A DNA stretch of 5,127 bases, from positions 1-5,127 of the forward strand of contig JASFPJ010000263.1 in the NCBI GenBank assembly GCA_050116035.1, given 5' to 3'. Within the stretch, counting starts at the first letter, position 1. The number at the start of each line of letters is the position of its first letter. A program made the translations under genes and the position numbers. The DNA is from SOIA01 sp050116035 (GTDB taxonomy: Bacteria; Acidobacteriota; Aminicenantia; Aminicenantales; Aminicenantaceae). Shown here one piece after another: positions 5,127-5,127 of this stretch. A model generated the notes under the pieces. It was not told where the DNA came from and did no database searches. It worked only from the letters and a program-made list of their open reading frames with translations.

Positions 5127-5127
5127 G

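Larger units (their letters stand above)
4825..5127. other. 303-nt repeat-rich non-coding region after hypA
   Basis: No gene is supported here on either strand. The stretch is a mosaic of short repeats, which are listed separately: three copies of a GGGGACAGGCTACTTTTTT-like unit (4842-4861 and 4983-5001 on +, 5059-5078 on -), a SEARQS-type tandem pair, two small internal hairpins and C/T tracts running to the window edge. Such clutter is typical of a gap between operons. Confidence 0.75.

Overview
The window looks like a chromosomal segment of an uncultured, probably anaerobic, hydrogen-metabolising bacterium. It carries a sigma-54 activator, a clear -24/-12 promoter, NiFe-hydrogenase maturation genes, and intergenic repeat families ('GGGGACAG...' inverted repeats and the 'SVIASEARQS' repeat) that I associate with Desulfobacterota and with candidate phyla such as Aminicenantes or Omnitrophota. 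The phylum assignment is an inference with low confidence. All real genes lie on the + strand.

Region 1 (1-2861) is a nitrogen-type module. It holds the 3' part of an NtrC-family response regulator (end of receiver, complete AAA+ domain with GAFTGA, Fis-type HTH), then a 254-nt regulatory gap, then an NAD(P)-dependent glutamate dehydrogenase. A textbook sigma-54 promoter (1339-1354) sits just before the dehydrogenase's strong Shine-Dalgarno, and a perfect 7+1+7 dyad lies about 200 bp upstream as a candidate enhancer. The upstream ATG at 1338 lies inside the promoter, so the dehydrogenase should start at 1383. The enzyme carries an unusual N-terminal extension of about 70 residues with four cysteines (C-x2-C-x5-C-x11-C).

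Region 2 (2862-3273) is a 412-nt gap with hairpins and one short open frame without a normal start codon. I cannot assign a gene there.

Region 3 (3274-4824) is a hydrogenase maturation cluster: a HybD/HycI-type C-terminal endopeptidase, then hypB and hypA, whose coding regions overlap by 8 nt. HypA and HypB deliver nickel to the hydrogenase large subunit, and the peptidase then clips the C-terminal tail of that subunit. The hydrogenase structural genes and hypCDEF are not in the window. A perfect 10-bp hairpin lies between the peptidase gene and hypB.

Region 4 (4825-5127) is non-coding and packed with nested repeats: a tandem pair of SEARQS-type units, a 108-bp inverted repeat that could act as a bidirectional terminator, an outer 9-bp inverted pair, and C4T6-type tracts.

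I see no convincing new defence or mobile system. The best leads are the cysteine-rich extension on the dehydrogenase, its sigma-54 control by the adjacent activator, and the repeat family that occurs both inside and beside the hydrogenase maturation genes.
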